64,000 nt of DNA from Natronobacterium texcoconense (GTDB lineage: Archaea; Halobacteriota; Halobacteria; Halobacteriales; Natrialbaceae), in NCBI RefSeq assembly GCF_900104065.1, contig NZ_FNLC01000003.1, positions 372,001 through 436,000 on the forward strand. Direction: 5' to 3'. The number at the start of each line of letters is the position of its first letter. Position 1 is the first letter of the stretch. Positions 53,345-62,388 of this stretch are shown here, one piece after another. The notes beneath the pieces were generated by a model that did not search any database, was not told where the DNA came from, and saw nothing but the letters and a program-made list of their open reading frames with translations. A program made the translations under genes and the position numbers.

Positions 53345-54643
53345 TCACTCGCCGGCGCGAGCGAGCAGTTTCTCGGTCTCCTCGACCGCCCGTTCGCGGA
53401 CCGCAGACTCGTCCAGGGTGAGCACGTCACGGTCGCGCATGAGCACCTGCCCGTCACAGATCGTGTGCCGAACGTCGGCAGCGGCCGCGGCGTACGCGAG
53501 GTGGCTCACGAGGTCGTTTCGCGGTGTCAGGTGTGGCTTCTCGAGGTCGATCACCGCGAGGTCTGCGGGAGCACCTTCCTCGAGTCGGCCGGACTCGAGG
53601 CCGATGGCGTCGGCGCTTCCCTGCGTCATCATCTCGACGACGGCCTCCGCGGGGACCGCGCTCGCGTCGTCGGCCGCGAGTTTGCCGATCATCGCTGCGT
53701 CGCGGGCCTCGTCGAGCATGGAGAGGTCGTTGTTCGAGGCCGCGCCGTCGGTTCCGATACCGACGGTGACGCCTGCCTCGCGCATCCGCTCGACGGGAGC
53801 CATTCCGCTGGCGAGTTTCATGTTCGAGGCCGGGCAGTGGATCACGCCCGTGCCTGCCTCCGCGAGCAGGCCGATTTCGCTCTCGTCGAGGTGAACGCCG
53901 TGAGCGATGAAGTCTTCCGGCTCGAGCATCCCCTTCTCGGCGGCGTAGGCCAGCGGCCGGACGCCGTGTTCTTCGACGATCGGCGTCACTTCGTCGGTGG
54001 TCTCGTTGGCATGGTAGTGGATCGGCACGCCGATATCGCGAGCCTTCGGGACGAACTCTTCCAAGTACTCGCCGTCGACGGTCGTCAGCGAGTGTGGCAT
54101 GAAGGCCGACGAGATGCGGCCGTCGCCCATCCCGTCGACTTCTTCGGCGACTGCGAGCCCCTCACGGGCGTCCTCGCGGGCCTCCTCGTCGTCTTTGGCG
54201 ACCGAAATGAAGCCGTGGCCGAGGCGGGCGCGCAGTCCCGCATCCGCGACCGCATCGGCGATCGTCGGCACGAAGAAGTACATGTCTGCAAAAGCCGTGA
54301 CGCCGCCTTTGATCATTTCGAGGGCACCGAGTTCGGTGCCGGCACGCACCGTCTCCGCGGTCAGTTCCGCCTCGACGGGCCAGATGTCTTCCTGCAGCCA
54401 GGCGTCTAAGGGCTTGTCGTCGGCGTTCCCCCGGAGCAGCGTCATCGCGACGTGACAGTGGCCGTTGACGAAGCCAGGCGTCACGAGCGAATCCGACGCG
54501 TCGAGCGTCTCGTCGGCATCGGCCGTGAGGTCCGTTCCGACCTCGAGGACCTCGCCGCGGTCCTGGTCGATCAGCACGTCCGCTCGTTCGACGGTCAACT
54601 CGGGCGAAAGAACCTGCCCGTCGGTGATCGCAAGCGTGGTCAT
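53345..54643 (-). CDS. SAH/MTA/5'-deoxyadenosine deaminase (amidohydrolase)
   Basis: This 432-residue metal-dependent amidohydrolase deaminates adenosine-type by-products of SAM (S-adenosylhomocysteine, methylthioadenosine or 5'-deoxyadenosine). Metal and catalytic motifs are GFVNGHCHVAMTLLRG, HYHANET, AHGVHLDESE and TDGAASNNDLSML. The start at 54643 (MTTLAITDGQ) is used; the frame to 54763 is not protein-like. It is of the MtaD/DadD group; the preferred substrate cannot be read by eye. It lies near ahcY. Confidence 0.88.
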   Translation of the reverse strand: MTTLAITDGQVLSPELTVERADVLIDQDRGEVLEVGTDLTADADETLDASDSLVTPGFVNGHCHVAMTLLRGNADDKPLDAWLQEDIWPVEAELTAETVRAGTELGALEMIKGGVTAFADMYFFVPTIADAVADAGLRARLGHGFISVAKDDEEAREDAREGLAVAEEVDGMGDGRISSAFMPHSLTTVDGEYLEEFVPKARDIGVPIHYHANETTDEVTPIVEEHGVRPLAYAAEKGMLEPEDFIAHGVHLDESEIGLLAEAGTGVIHCPASNMKLASGMAPVERMREAGVTVGIGTDGAASNNDLSMLDEARDAAMIGKLAADDASAVPAEAVVEMMTQGSADAIGLESGRLEEGAPADLAVIDLEKPHLTPRNDLVSHLAYAAAAADVRHTICDGQVLMRDRDVLTLDESAVRERAVEETEKLLARAGE

Positions 54644-54668
54644 GCTCCGGTGTTTACCCCGGGTGGCC

Positions 54669-55460
54669 TTATTCTTCCCTCTCTTGGCTGGGCTCACACC
54701 GCCAGAATCCGCCGCGCTCTCGGACGGCGTATCCGACGTCTTCGAGCACTGTACGGCTCTCACCCGCGACGTCTCGCTCGAGGCCGTCCCCGTGGATCTC
54801 GAGGAAGATCTGCGGTCGATAGTGCTCGAGAACGTCTCGAGCGCCGGCCAGTACCGACGGCGCGGCCCCCTCGACGTCGATCTTGATCGCGTCCGGCGGC
54901 GGGAGGTCGTCGCTCCCGTCCCCGACGAGCGAGTCCAGTCGCCGAACCGGGACCGACTGGACCTCGGCTACCGACGCACCCCACCGGCGCGCGCTCTCCC
55001 GGTCGAACGCCGACAGTTCGGGGTTGGTCGACCGGAAGAACGGCCGCTCTCCGTCCTCGTCGCCGACGCCACAGGTTCGGACGTCGATCCGGTCCTCGAG
55101 GTCGTTTAGCGCAACGTTCGCACGGAGTCGCGACGCGACCGACGGCGCGGGTTCGAACGCGACGACGTGCCGATCCGGACTTCCGGCCGCGAGCGCGAGC
55201 GCGTAGATCCCCACGTTCGCGCCGACGTCGAAGACGACCGCAGATGGGCTACAGACGTCGTCCAGTTCCGCGAGCATCCGGTCGCTCCCGTGGCGGTTAA
55301 TGAGTTCGTAACATCGAAACGAGCCAGCGGGCGTTCCGTTTCGTCTCGACCGTCGGACGTAAGCATAGTTTACTCGACTCACTCGGTGGTAGGTCACGTG
55401 GACGATACCGCGAGCGGTCTCGAGTACTCGCCTCGCGGTACCGTTCGCGTCGACTCCCAT
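54669..55460 (-). CDS. FkbM-family methyltransferase
   Basis: This 263-residue SAM-dependent methyltransferase has VVFDVGANVGIYALALA (motif I), VVAFEPAPSVASRLRANV and DAIKIDVEGAAPSVLAGA, the FkbM hallmark. Members O-methylate sugars, lipids or polyketides. The start ATG at 55460 fits. It ends 25 bases before the deaminase gene and may be co-transcribed with it. It diverges from the kinase gene; TAGCCC-AA-GGGCTA (55497-55510) lies in the divergent region. Confidence 0.88.
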   Translation of the reverse strand: MGVDANGTARRVLETARGIVHVTYHRVSRVNYAYVRRSRRNGTPAGSFRCYELINRHGSDRMLAELDDVCSPSAVVFDVGANVGIYALALAAGSPDRHVVAFEPAPSVASRLRANVALNDLEDRIDVRTCGVGDEDGERPFFRSTNPELSAFDRESARRWGASVAEVQSVPVRRLDSLVGDGSDDLPPPDAIKIDVEGAAPSVLAGARDVLEHYRPQIFLEIHGDGLERDVAGESRTVLEDVGYAVRERGGFWRCEPSQEREE

Positions 55461-55536
55461 CTTACGGCGTCCAATGCTGGCCTCCCTGTTGTACGTTAGC
55501 CCAAGGGCTACGTTTCACCGTCCCGTATCGACCACC

Positions 55537-56526
55537 GTGGCCGATGTCCTCGAACGCCTCGAGCGGATCGTCCGCGTCGCTCTCGAGACCAATCTCGAGT
55601 CAGTTCGTCGCCCGGAACAGGGATCGGTCGCCGACACCTACGTGCTCGACCTCGCGAGCGATCCGTCACGGGCAGTCTGCAAACTCGGCGGCACGAACGT
55701 CTGGACCGGCGACGTAATCGAGCCACACGTCCTCGAGGTCGTCGCCGAACGGACCGATCTTCCGGTCCCCACGGTCCTCGTGTCGGGATCGCTCGCAGGC
55801 GTCGACGACGCGCTCGATCGCTGGGCGCTCTACGAGTACTGCGAGGGTCGAAATCCGAGAGCTGATTACAGCGCGCTCGAGCCCCCGGTTCGCCGCCAAC
55901 TGGTCGCCGACGCCGGCAAGTTGCTCGGGCGGCTACACGCCACGTTTTCGGGGGAGTTCGATCGGGTCGGTGGGCTCGAGCGGGTTAGCGACGGCTGTCG
56001 GCTGGGTTCCGGTTCCCTCGGCCCTTCGCTTCGTCTCTGCGAGCCTGCGGGATGGCACGCCGTCGACAGCGACGTCGGGCCGTTTCTCGAGGATCTTCCA
56101 CTCCCTCGCCCGCTAACTGACGACGACGCCCGTGATCACGTCCTCACTCACGGCGATTACGGGCCAGGAAACCTCCTGATCGCGGACGACGGGACCGTCA
56201 CCGCCGTCCTCGACTGGGGAAACGCCCACGTCACGCACTCGGGATACGCCCTCGCTCGCGCCGAAGCGCGGTTCGTCGACGTTCATCGCCGGCTCTCGCG
56301 GCGCGAACGATCCCGACTCCGGCAAGCGTTTCGGGAGGGGTACGCTCGAGTCGCTTCTCTCGAGGCAGGGTTCGATCGTTACGCCCCGGTCTACAAACTG
56401 CTCTGGATCTGCCAGTCGATCGCGAACTACGCACGAATCGCACGGAGTGGGCGGGGACGGAAACAACTGTGGCGGCAGTGCCGACGGCTTCGTGCTGCCA
56501 GTCAAATATCGTTTCACGTGCGATAG
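55537..56526 (+). CDS. Aminoglycoside-phosphotransferase-like kinase
   Basis: This 329-residue protein has a protein-kinase-like fold of the APH family. The catalytic loop HGDYGPGNLLI and the metal-binding VLDWGNAHV are clear. Such enzymes phosphorylate small molecules, for example sugars, choline or antibiotics. I chose GTG 55537 because the 21 codons from the ATG at 55474 use codons (TTG, AGG) that are rare nearby and contain a perfect inverted repeat. Substrate unknown. Confidence 0.78.
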   Translation: MADVLERLERIVRVALETNLESVRRPEQGSVADTYVLDLASDPSRAVCKLGGTNVWTGDVIEPHVLEVVAERTDLPVPTVLVSGSLAGVDDALDRWALYEYCEGRNPRADYSALEPPVRRQLVADAGKLLGRLHATFSGEFDRVGGLERVSDGCRLGSGSLGPSLRLCEPAGWHAVDSDVGPFLEDLPLPRPLTDDDARDHVLTHGDYGPGNLLIADDGTVTAVLDWGNAHVTHSGYALARAEARFVDVHRRLSRRERSRLRQAFREGYARVASLEAGFDRYAPVYKLLWICQSIANYARIARSGRGRKQLWRQCRRLRAASQISFHVR

Positions 56527-56599
56527 TGATAGAAATTGGATTTGTTCGTGCCGACGATAGTCGGCGGATTTATCCCACAGATTTGCGTACCGTTGGCAC

Positions 56600-57760
56600 A
56601 TGAACGGTGGCGGCAACGGTACGGAGGACGATTACGACGACGAGGAGTCCGACGGTCCGGACGAGGAGGACTCCGAGGGGGGATTCGTATTCGGGCCCGA
56701 GCGCCACCCGGTTCCGGACGCAGACGACGATTCGGAGCCCGATCAGGAGCCAGAGACGGAGACGACGTCGACGTCGGAACCACAGCAGGAGCAAGCGTCC
56801 GAGCCGAAACCGGAGTCGGAATCACAGTCGGCCGACGATACCGATGAGGACCCGACGATCAAGATCAACCTTCCCGACGAAGACGAACCCGAAGACGCGT
56901 CGGCGACCGACTCGCCGGAATCCGATCCCGAACCGAGTTCTGGCGGGCCCAGTCGGGGGCCGGAGCCGAGTCCGAACGCCGTCCGAAACTGGTCGCTTCT
57001 CACGCTCGTGCTCGCACTGGCGTCGTTTTTCACCGCGGGAGTCACGTACGTCACCCACGACGACGTCACACCGGTCGTCGGTGCCGCCGCTGTCGGAATC
57101 GCCTTCACCGTACTCGCCGTTACCGCTCTGATCGACCGCATTTCCGTCCTCGAGATGCTCTCTTCGGGCTGGATCGAGCACCGCCGCCCGGTCTGGTTCT
57201 CGATCGGACTGTTCGCGTTCGGGATGCTCGTCGGTATCGCGCTTATGCTCGCCGGCGTCGACCTGACGCAGTTGTTTATCGAAGCGATCGAGCAACAGTA
57301 CCCGGAACTCGCTGAAGACGATGAGATCGGAACGACGGCCTCGTTCTATCTCGAGAACAACTCGCTGGCGTTTCTCGTCACCATCGCTGGGGCAGTGTCG
57401 GTCGGTCTGCTAACCGCGTTCGCGATGATCGTCAACGGGATCATCGTCGGGAACATCAGCGCCGTCCTCGGGAGCACTGCCGGCGTCGACTACGTCGTCG
57501 CTGGACTGGCACCGCACGGCGTCTTCGAACTCCCGGCGCTGTTTATCGCCGCCGGCGTCGGCTTCCGACTGCTCTATCGGTTCGGCGAACGCCTCTTCGG
57601 GACTCGAGCGGAGTTCCTCACGAAACCCTACGTCTACCGGACCATCGCGTTCGTCGTCTTCGGCTGGCTCCTGCTCGCGCTGGCCGCGTTCGTCGAAGCG
57701 TACGTCACGCCGGAACTGCTCGAGATGCTGTTCCCCGAGATCGTCGCGGAAGAACCGTAG
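56600..57760 (+). CDS. Stage II sporulation protein M-like membrane protein
   Basis: This 386-residue protein has an acidic, disordered N-terminal 130 residues (Glu/Asp/Pro-rich, EDEPEDASATDSPESD), two helices, then a SpoIIM domain of about five helices, with VNGIIVGNISAVLG and GLAPHGVFELPALFIAAG as family marks. Archaeal SpoIIM proteins are widespread; no sporulation role applies, and their function is unknown. An ATTTATC box lies about 30 nt before the ATG. Confidence 0.85.
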   Translation: MNGGGNGTEDDYDDEESDGPDEEDSEGGFVFGPERHPVPDADDDSEPDQEPETETTSTSEPQQEQASEPKPESESQSADDTDEDPTIKINLPDEDEPEDASATDSPESDPEPSSGGPSRGPEPSPNAVRNWSLLTLVLALASFFTAGVTYVTHDDVTPVVGAAAVGIAFTVLAVTALIDRISVLEMLSSGWIEHRRPVWFSIGLFAFGMLVGIALMLAGVDLTQLFIEAIEQQYPELAEDDEIGTTASFYLENNSLAFLVTIAGAVSVGLLTAFAMIVNGIIVGNISAVLGSTAGVDYVVAGLAPHGVFELPALFIAAGVGFRLLYRFGERLFGTRAEFLTKPYVYRTIAFVVFGWLLLALAAFVEAYVTPELLEMLFPEIVAEEP

Positions 57761-57853
57761 CTGGGGACTCGACACGACGTTTCGGACGCCTTCTCTACGA
57801 AGACTGGTAGTGATGAAACGCCTCGAGTTTCGTTTCCTGGAGTGGGGACACAT

Positions 57854-57888
57854 TTCACTTTTCATCCGTAAGTGAATCGGTGGATGAA
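57854..57888. promoter_or_regulatory. Interleaved inverted repeats upstream of copA
   Basis: TTCACTT (57854-57860) pairs with AAGTGAA (57870-57876) and TTCATCC (57861-57867) pairs with GGATGAA (57882-57888). Both are perfect 7-bp arms, interleaved, about 70-100 bases before the copA start. They look like regulator-binding sites. Confidence 0.5.
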
Positions 57889-57954
57889 TATTGGTCTATT
57901 AGTGACAAACCGCTTCAAACGTCGGCCCCTTAGTACGACACGAGTGATCACATC

Positions 57955-60669
57955 GTGAAATCTACTATTAGCATCACCGGGATGTCGTGTGCGACGTGTT
58001 CCGGGACGGTCGAGGAGGCCGTCGGCGACCTCGAGGGGGTCGAGGCCGTCGACGTCAACTTCGCGACCGACGAGGGAACTGTCGAGTACGATCCCGACGA
58101 GACCTCGCTGGCCGAAATCTACGCGGCGATCGAGGACGCCGGATACGACCCCGATCGGACGAAGACGACGGTCGAGATCGCCGGTATGTCGTGTTCGACC
58201 TGCGCCCAGACGAACGAGGACGCCATCGAGGAGATCCCGGGCGTGCTCTCGGCGACGGTCAACTACGCGACCGAGGAGGGAACCGTCGAGTTCAACCCAC
58301 AGGATACCTCGCTTTCGGCGATCTACGACGCCATCGAGGACGCGGGGTTCGAACCCGAACGCGCCGGTGACGACGGCGACGAACTGACCGAACAGCGAGA
58401 GAGCGCCGTCGAGCGAGAACTCCGCACGAAGCGCAAGTGGACGATTATCGGCGGACTCCTCACCGCGCCGTTCGTCCTCGTGATGATCGACATGTTCGTC
58501 CCCGGTTTCCTGCCGGAAACGATCCTCGGCGTCGATCCCGACTGGATCGAGTTCGTCCTTGCGACGGCGCTGATGGCGACGCTCGGCAAACACTTCATCG
58601 AGGGCGCGTACAAGTCACTGGTCAACAACTGCCAGGCGAACATGGACACGCTCGTGTCGGTCGGTACCACCACGGGCTACGTCTACAGTACGGCCGTCGT
58701 CCTCGGTACCATCGAGGGTGGCCTTTACTTCGAGGCCGTCGCCTTCATCCTGTGGTTCATCTACCTCGGCGTCTGGCTCGAGGCCCGCTCGAAGGCCCGC
58801 GCGAGTTCCGCGCTGCGGGAGTTGCTCGAGATGCAGGCCGAGGAAGCCACCGTCGTTGAGTGGGAGACGCCTCCGGCGTCTCGAGCGGACGGCGACGCCG
58901 TCCCTGGTGACGAGATGGTCGTCCCGCTCGAGGAGGTCGAACCCGGCGACGTGATGAAGGTCCGACCGGGCGAGAAGGTGCCGACGGACGGCGTCGTCGT
59001 CGACGGCCAGAGCGCGGTCGACGAGTCGATGGTCACCGGCGAGTCGGTTCCGGTCGAGAAAAGCGAGGACGACGAGGTCGTCGGCTCGACGATCAACGAG
59101 AACGGCGTCCTCTACGTCGAAGCAACTAACGTCGGCGAAGAGACGGCGATCCAGCAGATCGTCCAGCGGGTCAAGGAGGCCCAGGCGCGCCAACCCGACG
59201 TCCAGCGACTGGTCGACAAAGTCAGCGCCTACTTCGTCCCTGCGGTGATCGTCAACGCCGTCGTCTGGTCGATCCTGTGGTTCTTCTTCCACGACGCGCT
59301 GTACCCCATCGCCTCCTCGCTTGGCGGATGGATCCCGCTGTTAGAGCCAGTCGGCGGCGGGCCCGTCGTCGGCGGCGTCCCCGTCTTCGAGTTCTCGATC
59401 ATCGTCCTCGCCTCCGCCATCCTGATCGCCTGTCCCTGCGCGCTGGGGCTGGCGACGCCGATGGCGACGATGGTCGGTTCCACGCTATCGGCGAAAAACG
59501 GCGTCCTCTACAAGGGTGCCGACGTCCTCGAGAAGGCCCGCGGCATCGACACGGTCGTCTTCGACAAGACGGGGACGCTGACCCACGGCGACATGCGGCT
59601 GACGGACGTCGTGCCGGTGGACGAAGCCGTCGAGACGGACGGGGGTGAGCCGAGCGGCGCGAGGCGATCCTCGTCGGACCCCGGGTCCGACGGTGGCGCA
59701 CCAGCCGCCGATGGCGGCGTCCTCGAGGAAGCCGACGAACCCACCCCCGACGAGGACCTCCTCCTATCGGTCGCAGCAAGCGCCGAATCCGGCTCCGAAC
59801 ACCCGCTCGCACAGGCCATCGTAGCGGGGGCCGAAGAGCGCGGCGTCGACCTCGAGAATCCGACCGAGTTCGAGAACGTCCCCGGCCACGGCATCCGCGC
59901 GACGGTGCCCGAGGGCGAGGTGCTCGTCGGGAACCGCAAGCTGATGGCGGACAACGGCGTCGATCCCGCGCCCGTCGAGGCGACGATGGAGCGACTCGAG
60001 CGCGAGGGCAAGACTGCGATGCTCGTTGCCTTGGACGGGGAACTACTCGGCGTCGTCGCCACCGCGGACACGGTCCGTGACAGCGCCAAGGAAACCGTCG
60101 CCGAGCTACAGGACCGTGGCTACGACGTGATGATGCTGACCGGCGACAACGAACGCACCGGCCGTGCGATCGGCGACCAGCTCGGGATGGACCCCGACGA
60201 CGTCCACGCCGAAGTTCTCCCGGAGGACAAGGCCGACGAGATCGACGCGATCCAGGCAGACGGGAGTCGGGCTATCATGGTCGGCGACGGCGTCAACGAC
60301 GCGCCCGCACTGACGACCGCTCACGTCGGCGTGGCGATCGGCTCCGGTACCGACGTCGCCATCGAGAGCGCCGACATCACGCTGATGCGGGACGACCCCG
60401 CCGACGTGCTGAAGGCAATGCGGGTCGCGAACGCGACCATCTCGAAGGTCCGCCAGAACCTGTTCTGGGCGTTCGTCTACAACGCGACGCTGATCCCGAT
60501 CGCGTCGATCGGCCTCCTGAACCCCGCTCTCGCGGGACTCGCGATGGCCGCCTCGAGCGTCTCGGTCGTCTCCAACAGCCTGGCGTTCATGCAGTGGGAC
60601 CCCCACGAAGACTACGTCTTCTTGCCGTTCCGACCGTTCGTGTGGGTCTCCGAGAAGGTGACGGGCTGA
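57955..60669 (+). CDS. copA: Copper-exporting P-type ATPase
   Basis: This 904-residue P1B-type ATPase exports Cu+ from the cytoplasm. It has two N-terminal metal-binding domains (GMSCATC near residue 9, GMSCSTC near 77), eight membrane helices, the transport motif CPC ([12 protein letters not shown], Cys493/Cys495), the phosphorylation site DKTGTLT (Asp537), SEHPLAQAI and [10 protein letters not shown]. Two low-complexity, hairpin-encoded inserts lie before the A-domain (near residue 304) and after the phosphorylation site (near residues 563-590). It begins with GTG. Its stop overlaps the ATG of the DUF411 gene. Confidence 0.97.
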   Translation: MKSTISITGMSCATCSGTVEEAVGDLEGVEAVDVNFATDEGTVEYDPDETSLAEIYAAIEDAGYDPDRTKTTVEIAGMSCSTCAQTNEDAIEEIPGVLSATVNYATEEGTVEFNPQDTSLSAIYDAIEDAGFEPERAGDDGDELTEQRESAVERELRTKRKWTIIGGLLTAPFVLVMIDMFVPGFLPETILGVDPDWIEFVLATALMATLGKHFIEGAYKSLVNNCQANMDTLVSVGTTTGYVYSTAVVLGTIEGGLYFEAVAFILWFIYLGVWLEARSKARASSALRELLEMQAEEATVVEWETPPASRADGDAVPGDEMVVPLEEVEPGDVMKVRPGEKVPTDGVVVDGQSAVDESMVTGESVPVEKSEDDEVVGSTINENGVLYVEATNVGEETAIQQIVQRVKEAQARQPDVQRLVDKVSAYFVPAVIVNAVVWSILWFFFHDALYPIASSLGGWIPLLEPVGGGPVVGGVPVFEFSIIVLASAILIACPCALGLATPMATMVGSTLSAKNGVLYKGADVLEKARGIDTVVFDKTGTLTHGDMRLTDVVPVDEAVETDGGEPSGARRSSSDPGSDGGAPAADGGVLEEADEPTPDEDLLLSVAASAESGSEHPLAQAIVAGAEERGVDLENPTEFENVPGHGIRATVPEGEVLVGNRKLMADNGVDPAPVEATMERLEREGKTAMLVALDGELLGVVATADTVRDSAKETVAELQDRGYDVMMLTGDNERTGRAIGDQLGMDPDDVHAEVLPEDKADEIDAIQADGSRAIMVGDGVNDAPALTTAHVGVAIGSGTDVAIESADITLMRDDPADVLKAMRVANATISKVRQNLFWAFVYNATLIPIASIGLLNPALAGLAMAASSVSVVSNSLAFMQWDPHEDYVFLPFRPFVWVSEKVTG
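58864..58903. repeat. Palindromic insert 1 within copA
   Basis: Two adjacent perfect hairpins with 3-nt loops are seen: GAGACGCC / GGCGTCTC (58864-58882) and GGACGGC / GCCGTCC (58887-58903). They encode a Pro/Ala/Asp/Gly stretch in a loop. Confidence 0.7.
59661..59718. repeat. Palindromic insert 2 within copA
   Basis: A chain of hairpins lies here: GAGG / CCTC (59661-59672), the perfect 19-base GTCGGACCC-C-GGGTCCGAC (59673-59691), and GCCGCC / GGCGGC (59704-59718). It codes for a Ser/Gly/Ala/Asp-rich loop absent from ordinary CopA proteins. Confidence 0.7.
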
Positions 60670-61157
60670 TGGCCGGCGCTCGCTCGAGTCGGCGCGGCTT
60701 CCTCGCGGCGGGAGCCGCGACGATTGGCCTCACCGTCGCCGGCTGTCTCGGCGACAACACGGACGAGTGGGAATCCGGAGAGACGTTCGCCGTCGCCTCG
60801 GCGACCCAGTATCAGGGCCCGAACTGCGACTGCTGTGACGTCTACGCCGACTACCTCGCGGATCACCTCGAGAGCGATCTCGAGACCGTCACCACCGACG
60901 ACCTCGCGGGCGTCAAAGCCGGGTACGGAATCGCCGAGCCACTGCAAAGCTGTCACACTGTCGTGCTCGACGGGACGATCGTCGAGGGCCACGTGCCGGT
61001 CGAGGTCGTCGGGTCGGCGCTCTCCGACGACGTGACGGGAATCGCGCTCCCCGGAATGCCCGCCGGTTCGCCGGGGATGGGCGGCGAGAAAGACGAGACG
61101 TGGACGGTGTACGAACTCGAGGACGGCGGGGAACCGGCGGTCTATACGGAACTGTAA
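60669..61157 (+). CDS. DUF411-family exported metal-binding protein
   Basis: This 162-residue protein starts with a twin-arginine signal (SSRRGFLAAGAAT) and lipobox VAGC, so it is an exported lipoprotein. The mature part is DUF411: GPNCDCCDVYADYL, YGIAEPLQSCHTVV and GIALPGMPAGSPGM, a set of Cys and Met residues able to bind copper. Its ATG overlaps the copA stop (ATGA-type), so it is expressed with the exporter and may take over Cu+ outside the membrane. Confidence 0.88.
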   Translation: MAGARSSRRGFLAAGAATIGLTVAGCLGDNTDEWESGETFAVASATQYQGPNCDCCDVYADYLADHLESDLETVTTDDLAGVKAGYGIAEPLQSCHTVVLDGTIVEGHVPVEVVGSALSDDVTGIALPGMPAGSPGMGGEKDETWTVYELEDGGEPAVYTEL

Positions 61158-61247
61158 TCGAAGCGTATCGTCCGGGAACCTGCTATCGTTTTTCAGGCGG
61201 CTCTGGCAGGCGAAAACAATGAGGGAGGTTCGGAGTGTTCGGGGCCG

Positions 61248-61529
61248 TCAGTGACACGCCTCGTGAGCGTGCTCGCCGTCGTGGTGAGCGTCGTGGTGTT
61301 CTCCGCGGTCGCCGGCGTGATGGGCATCGTGGTGAGCGTCGTGATGCTCTCCGTGGTCGCCGGCGTGGTGGTCAGCGTGATCGACCACGTGATCGGCCAT
61401 CCAGTCGTGAGCGTCCGTCCAGTCGATTCCGTCGCCGTTACCGTCGTCTGCGCTCACGAGCGCTACGCCGCCGAGTAACGTGACGGCGACGAGCGCGGCG
61501 AGTGCGATCCGGAGCGTGTGTCTGTGCAT
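61248..61529 (-). CDS. Exported His/Asp-rich probable metal-binding protein
   Basis: This 93-residue protein has a Sec-type signal (MHRHTLRIALAALVAVTL, ending VSADD), followed by about 60 residues dominated by His, Asp, Glu, Gly and Ala, with repeated EHHDAHHD and DHHAGDHG units and a C-terminal HEACH. There is no further hydrophobic segment. The composition strongly suggests binding of Cu, Zn, Ni or Co outside the cell membrane. Its position between two metal exporters supports this. The repeats could make the opposite frame appear coding, but only this frame has a signal peptide. Confidence 0.75.
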   Translation of the reverse strand: MHRHTLRIALAALVAVTLLGGVALVSADDGNGDGIDWTDAHDWMADHVVDHADHHAGDHGEHHDAHHDAHHAGDRGEHHDAHHDGEHAHEACH

Positions 61530-61604
61530 TGCCTGTCACCTCGGTCGACTGTAGGTGCCGGGGAGATTTGTCGAACTGGGCGTGAACGAACTCGAGTGCG
61601 CCGC

Positions 61605-61624
61605 CCGAGAACGTCCGAGAACGT
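61605..61624. promoter_or_regulatory. Tandem 10-bp repeat upstream of the His-rich gene
   Basis: CCGAGAACGT is repeated twice without a gap, 76-95 bases before the start of the His-rich gene. The core CCGAGAACG recurs at 62295-62303 before the SHOCT/ATPase genes. Confidence 0.45.
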
Positions 61625-61656
61625 TTTTCGAGCGGTCTAATCGTTTCTCGCCGTGA

Positions 61657-62241
61657 TTACGACTCGAGGTCGTCGCTCGGGTACACGCGGTACGTTCGTC
61701 CCTGTTTCTCGCGGTAGAGCAGCCCTCGTTTCTCGAGTTCGGTGACGGTCTGGCTGACCTTGCTCTTCGAGAAGTCGGCCCGATCGCGGAGTTCGATCTG
61801 GGTCAATCCCGGCGACTCGAGGACGGGCTCGAGAACCCGGCGTTCGTCCTCGGGAAGGACGGTCAGCACGTCCGGTCTCGAGGGCTGGCTTTGATCCGCG
61901 TCGTCGATCGGTTCCTGTGATGGATCTGCGTCGGCAGAACCCTTCTCGCCACTCAATACGAACGGCTCCGCGGGCGGTTCTGCGCCCCGTCCCTCGTGGC
62001 CGACTCCATCCGCCCCGAGTTGATTCCGAACGAGTAGGTAGGCACCGGCGACGACGCTCGCGACGAGGACGGTGCCGAGCAGGTACCAGACCGGGTGGAA
62101 GCCGTGACCCATCCCGCCGTGGCCCATCATCTCGGCGTGGGCCTGCGTCTGTCGGTACGTCTGCCAGGCCGCACCGGCACCGAGGACGAGGATTCCGGCG
62201 ACGAGGATCGCTACGGCGGCGTCGAGGGTCGTTCGGTCCAC
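61657..62241 (-). CDS. Membrane-spanning winged-helix regulator with Met/His-rich loop
   Basis: This 194-residue protein (GTG start) has two transmembrane helices (about residues 7-26 and 52-70) joined by an extracytoplasmic loop with MMGHGGMGHGFH, ideal soft-metal ligands. A disordered linker leads to a cytoplasmic winged helix (about 125-190; LTQIELRDRADFSKSKVSQTV, LEKRGLLYREKQG). This suggests a one-component regulator that senses metal outside and binds DNA inside. It lies between the His-rich protein and the SHOCT-ATPase operon, from which it diverges. The metal and targets are inferred. Confidence 0.75.
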   Translation of the reverse strand: MDRTTLDAAVAILVAGILVLGAGAAWQTYRQTQAHAEMMGHGGMGHGFHPVWYLLGTVLVASVVAGAYLLVRNQLGADGVGHEGRGAEPPAEPFVLSGEKGSADADPSQEPIDDADQSQPSRPDVLTVLPEDERRVLEPVLESPGLTQIELRDRADFSKSKVSQTVTELEKRGLLYREKQGRTYRVYPSDDLES

Positions 62242-62294
62242 TGTAGTCGTTTCGACGTTGTCCGGGCGGCTCCCTACCTGTTACGATCTGGTGC

Positions 62295-62333
62295 CCGAGA
62301 ACGCCCCTGGCAGCCGAACACGTTCCCTGGCAG
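62295..62333. promoter_or_regulatory. Motif cluster between the metal regulator and the SHOCT-ATPase operon
   Basis: CCGAGAACG (62295-62303) is followed by two direct copies of CCCTGGCAG (62305-62313 and 62325-62333) spaced 20 bases, about two helical turns. A TATA-like CTATATG lies near 62357, about 30 nt before the ATG at 62389. Confidence 0.45.
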
Positions 62334-62388
62334 ACGCGTCTCCTCGAGCGTGTGAGGTCTATATGTCTGTGCGTGGGAGTGACAGTCG

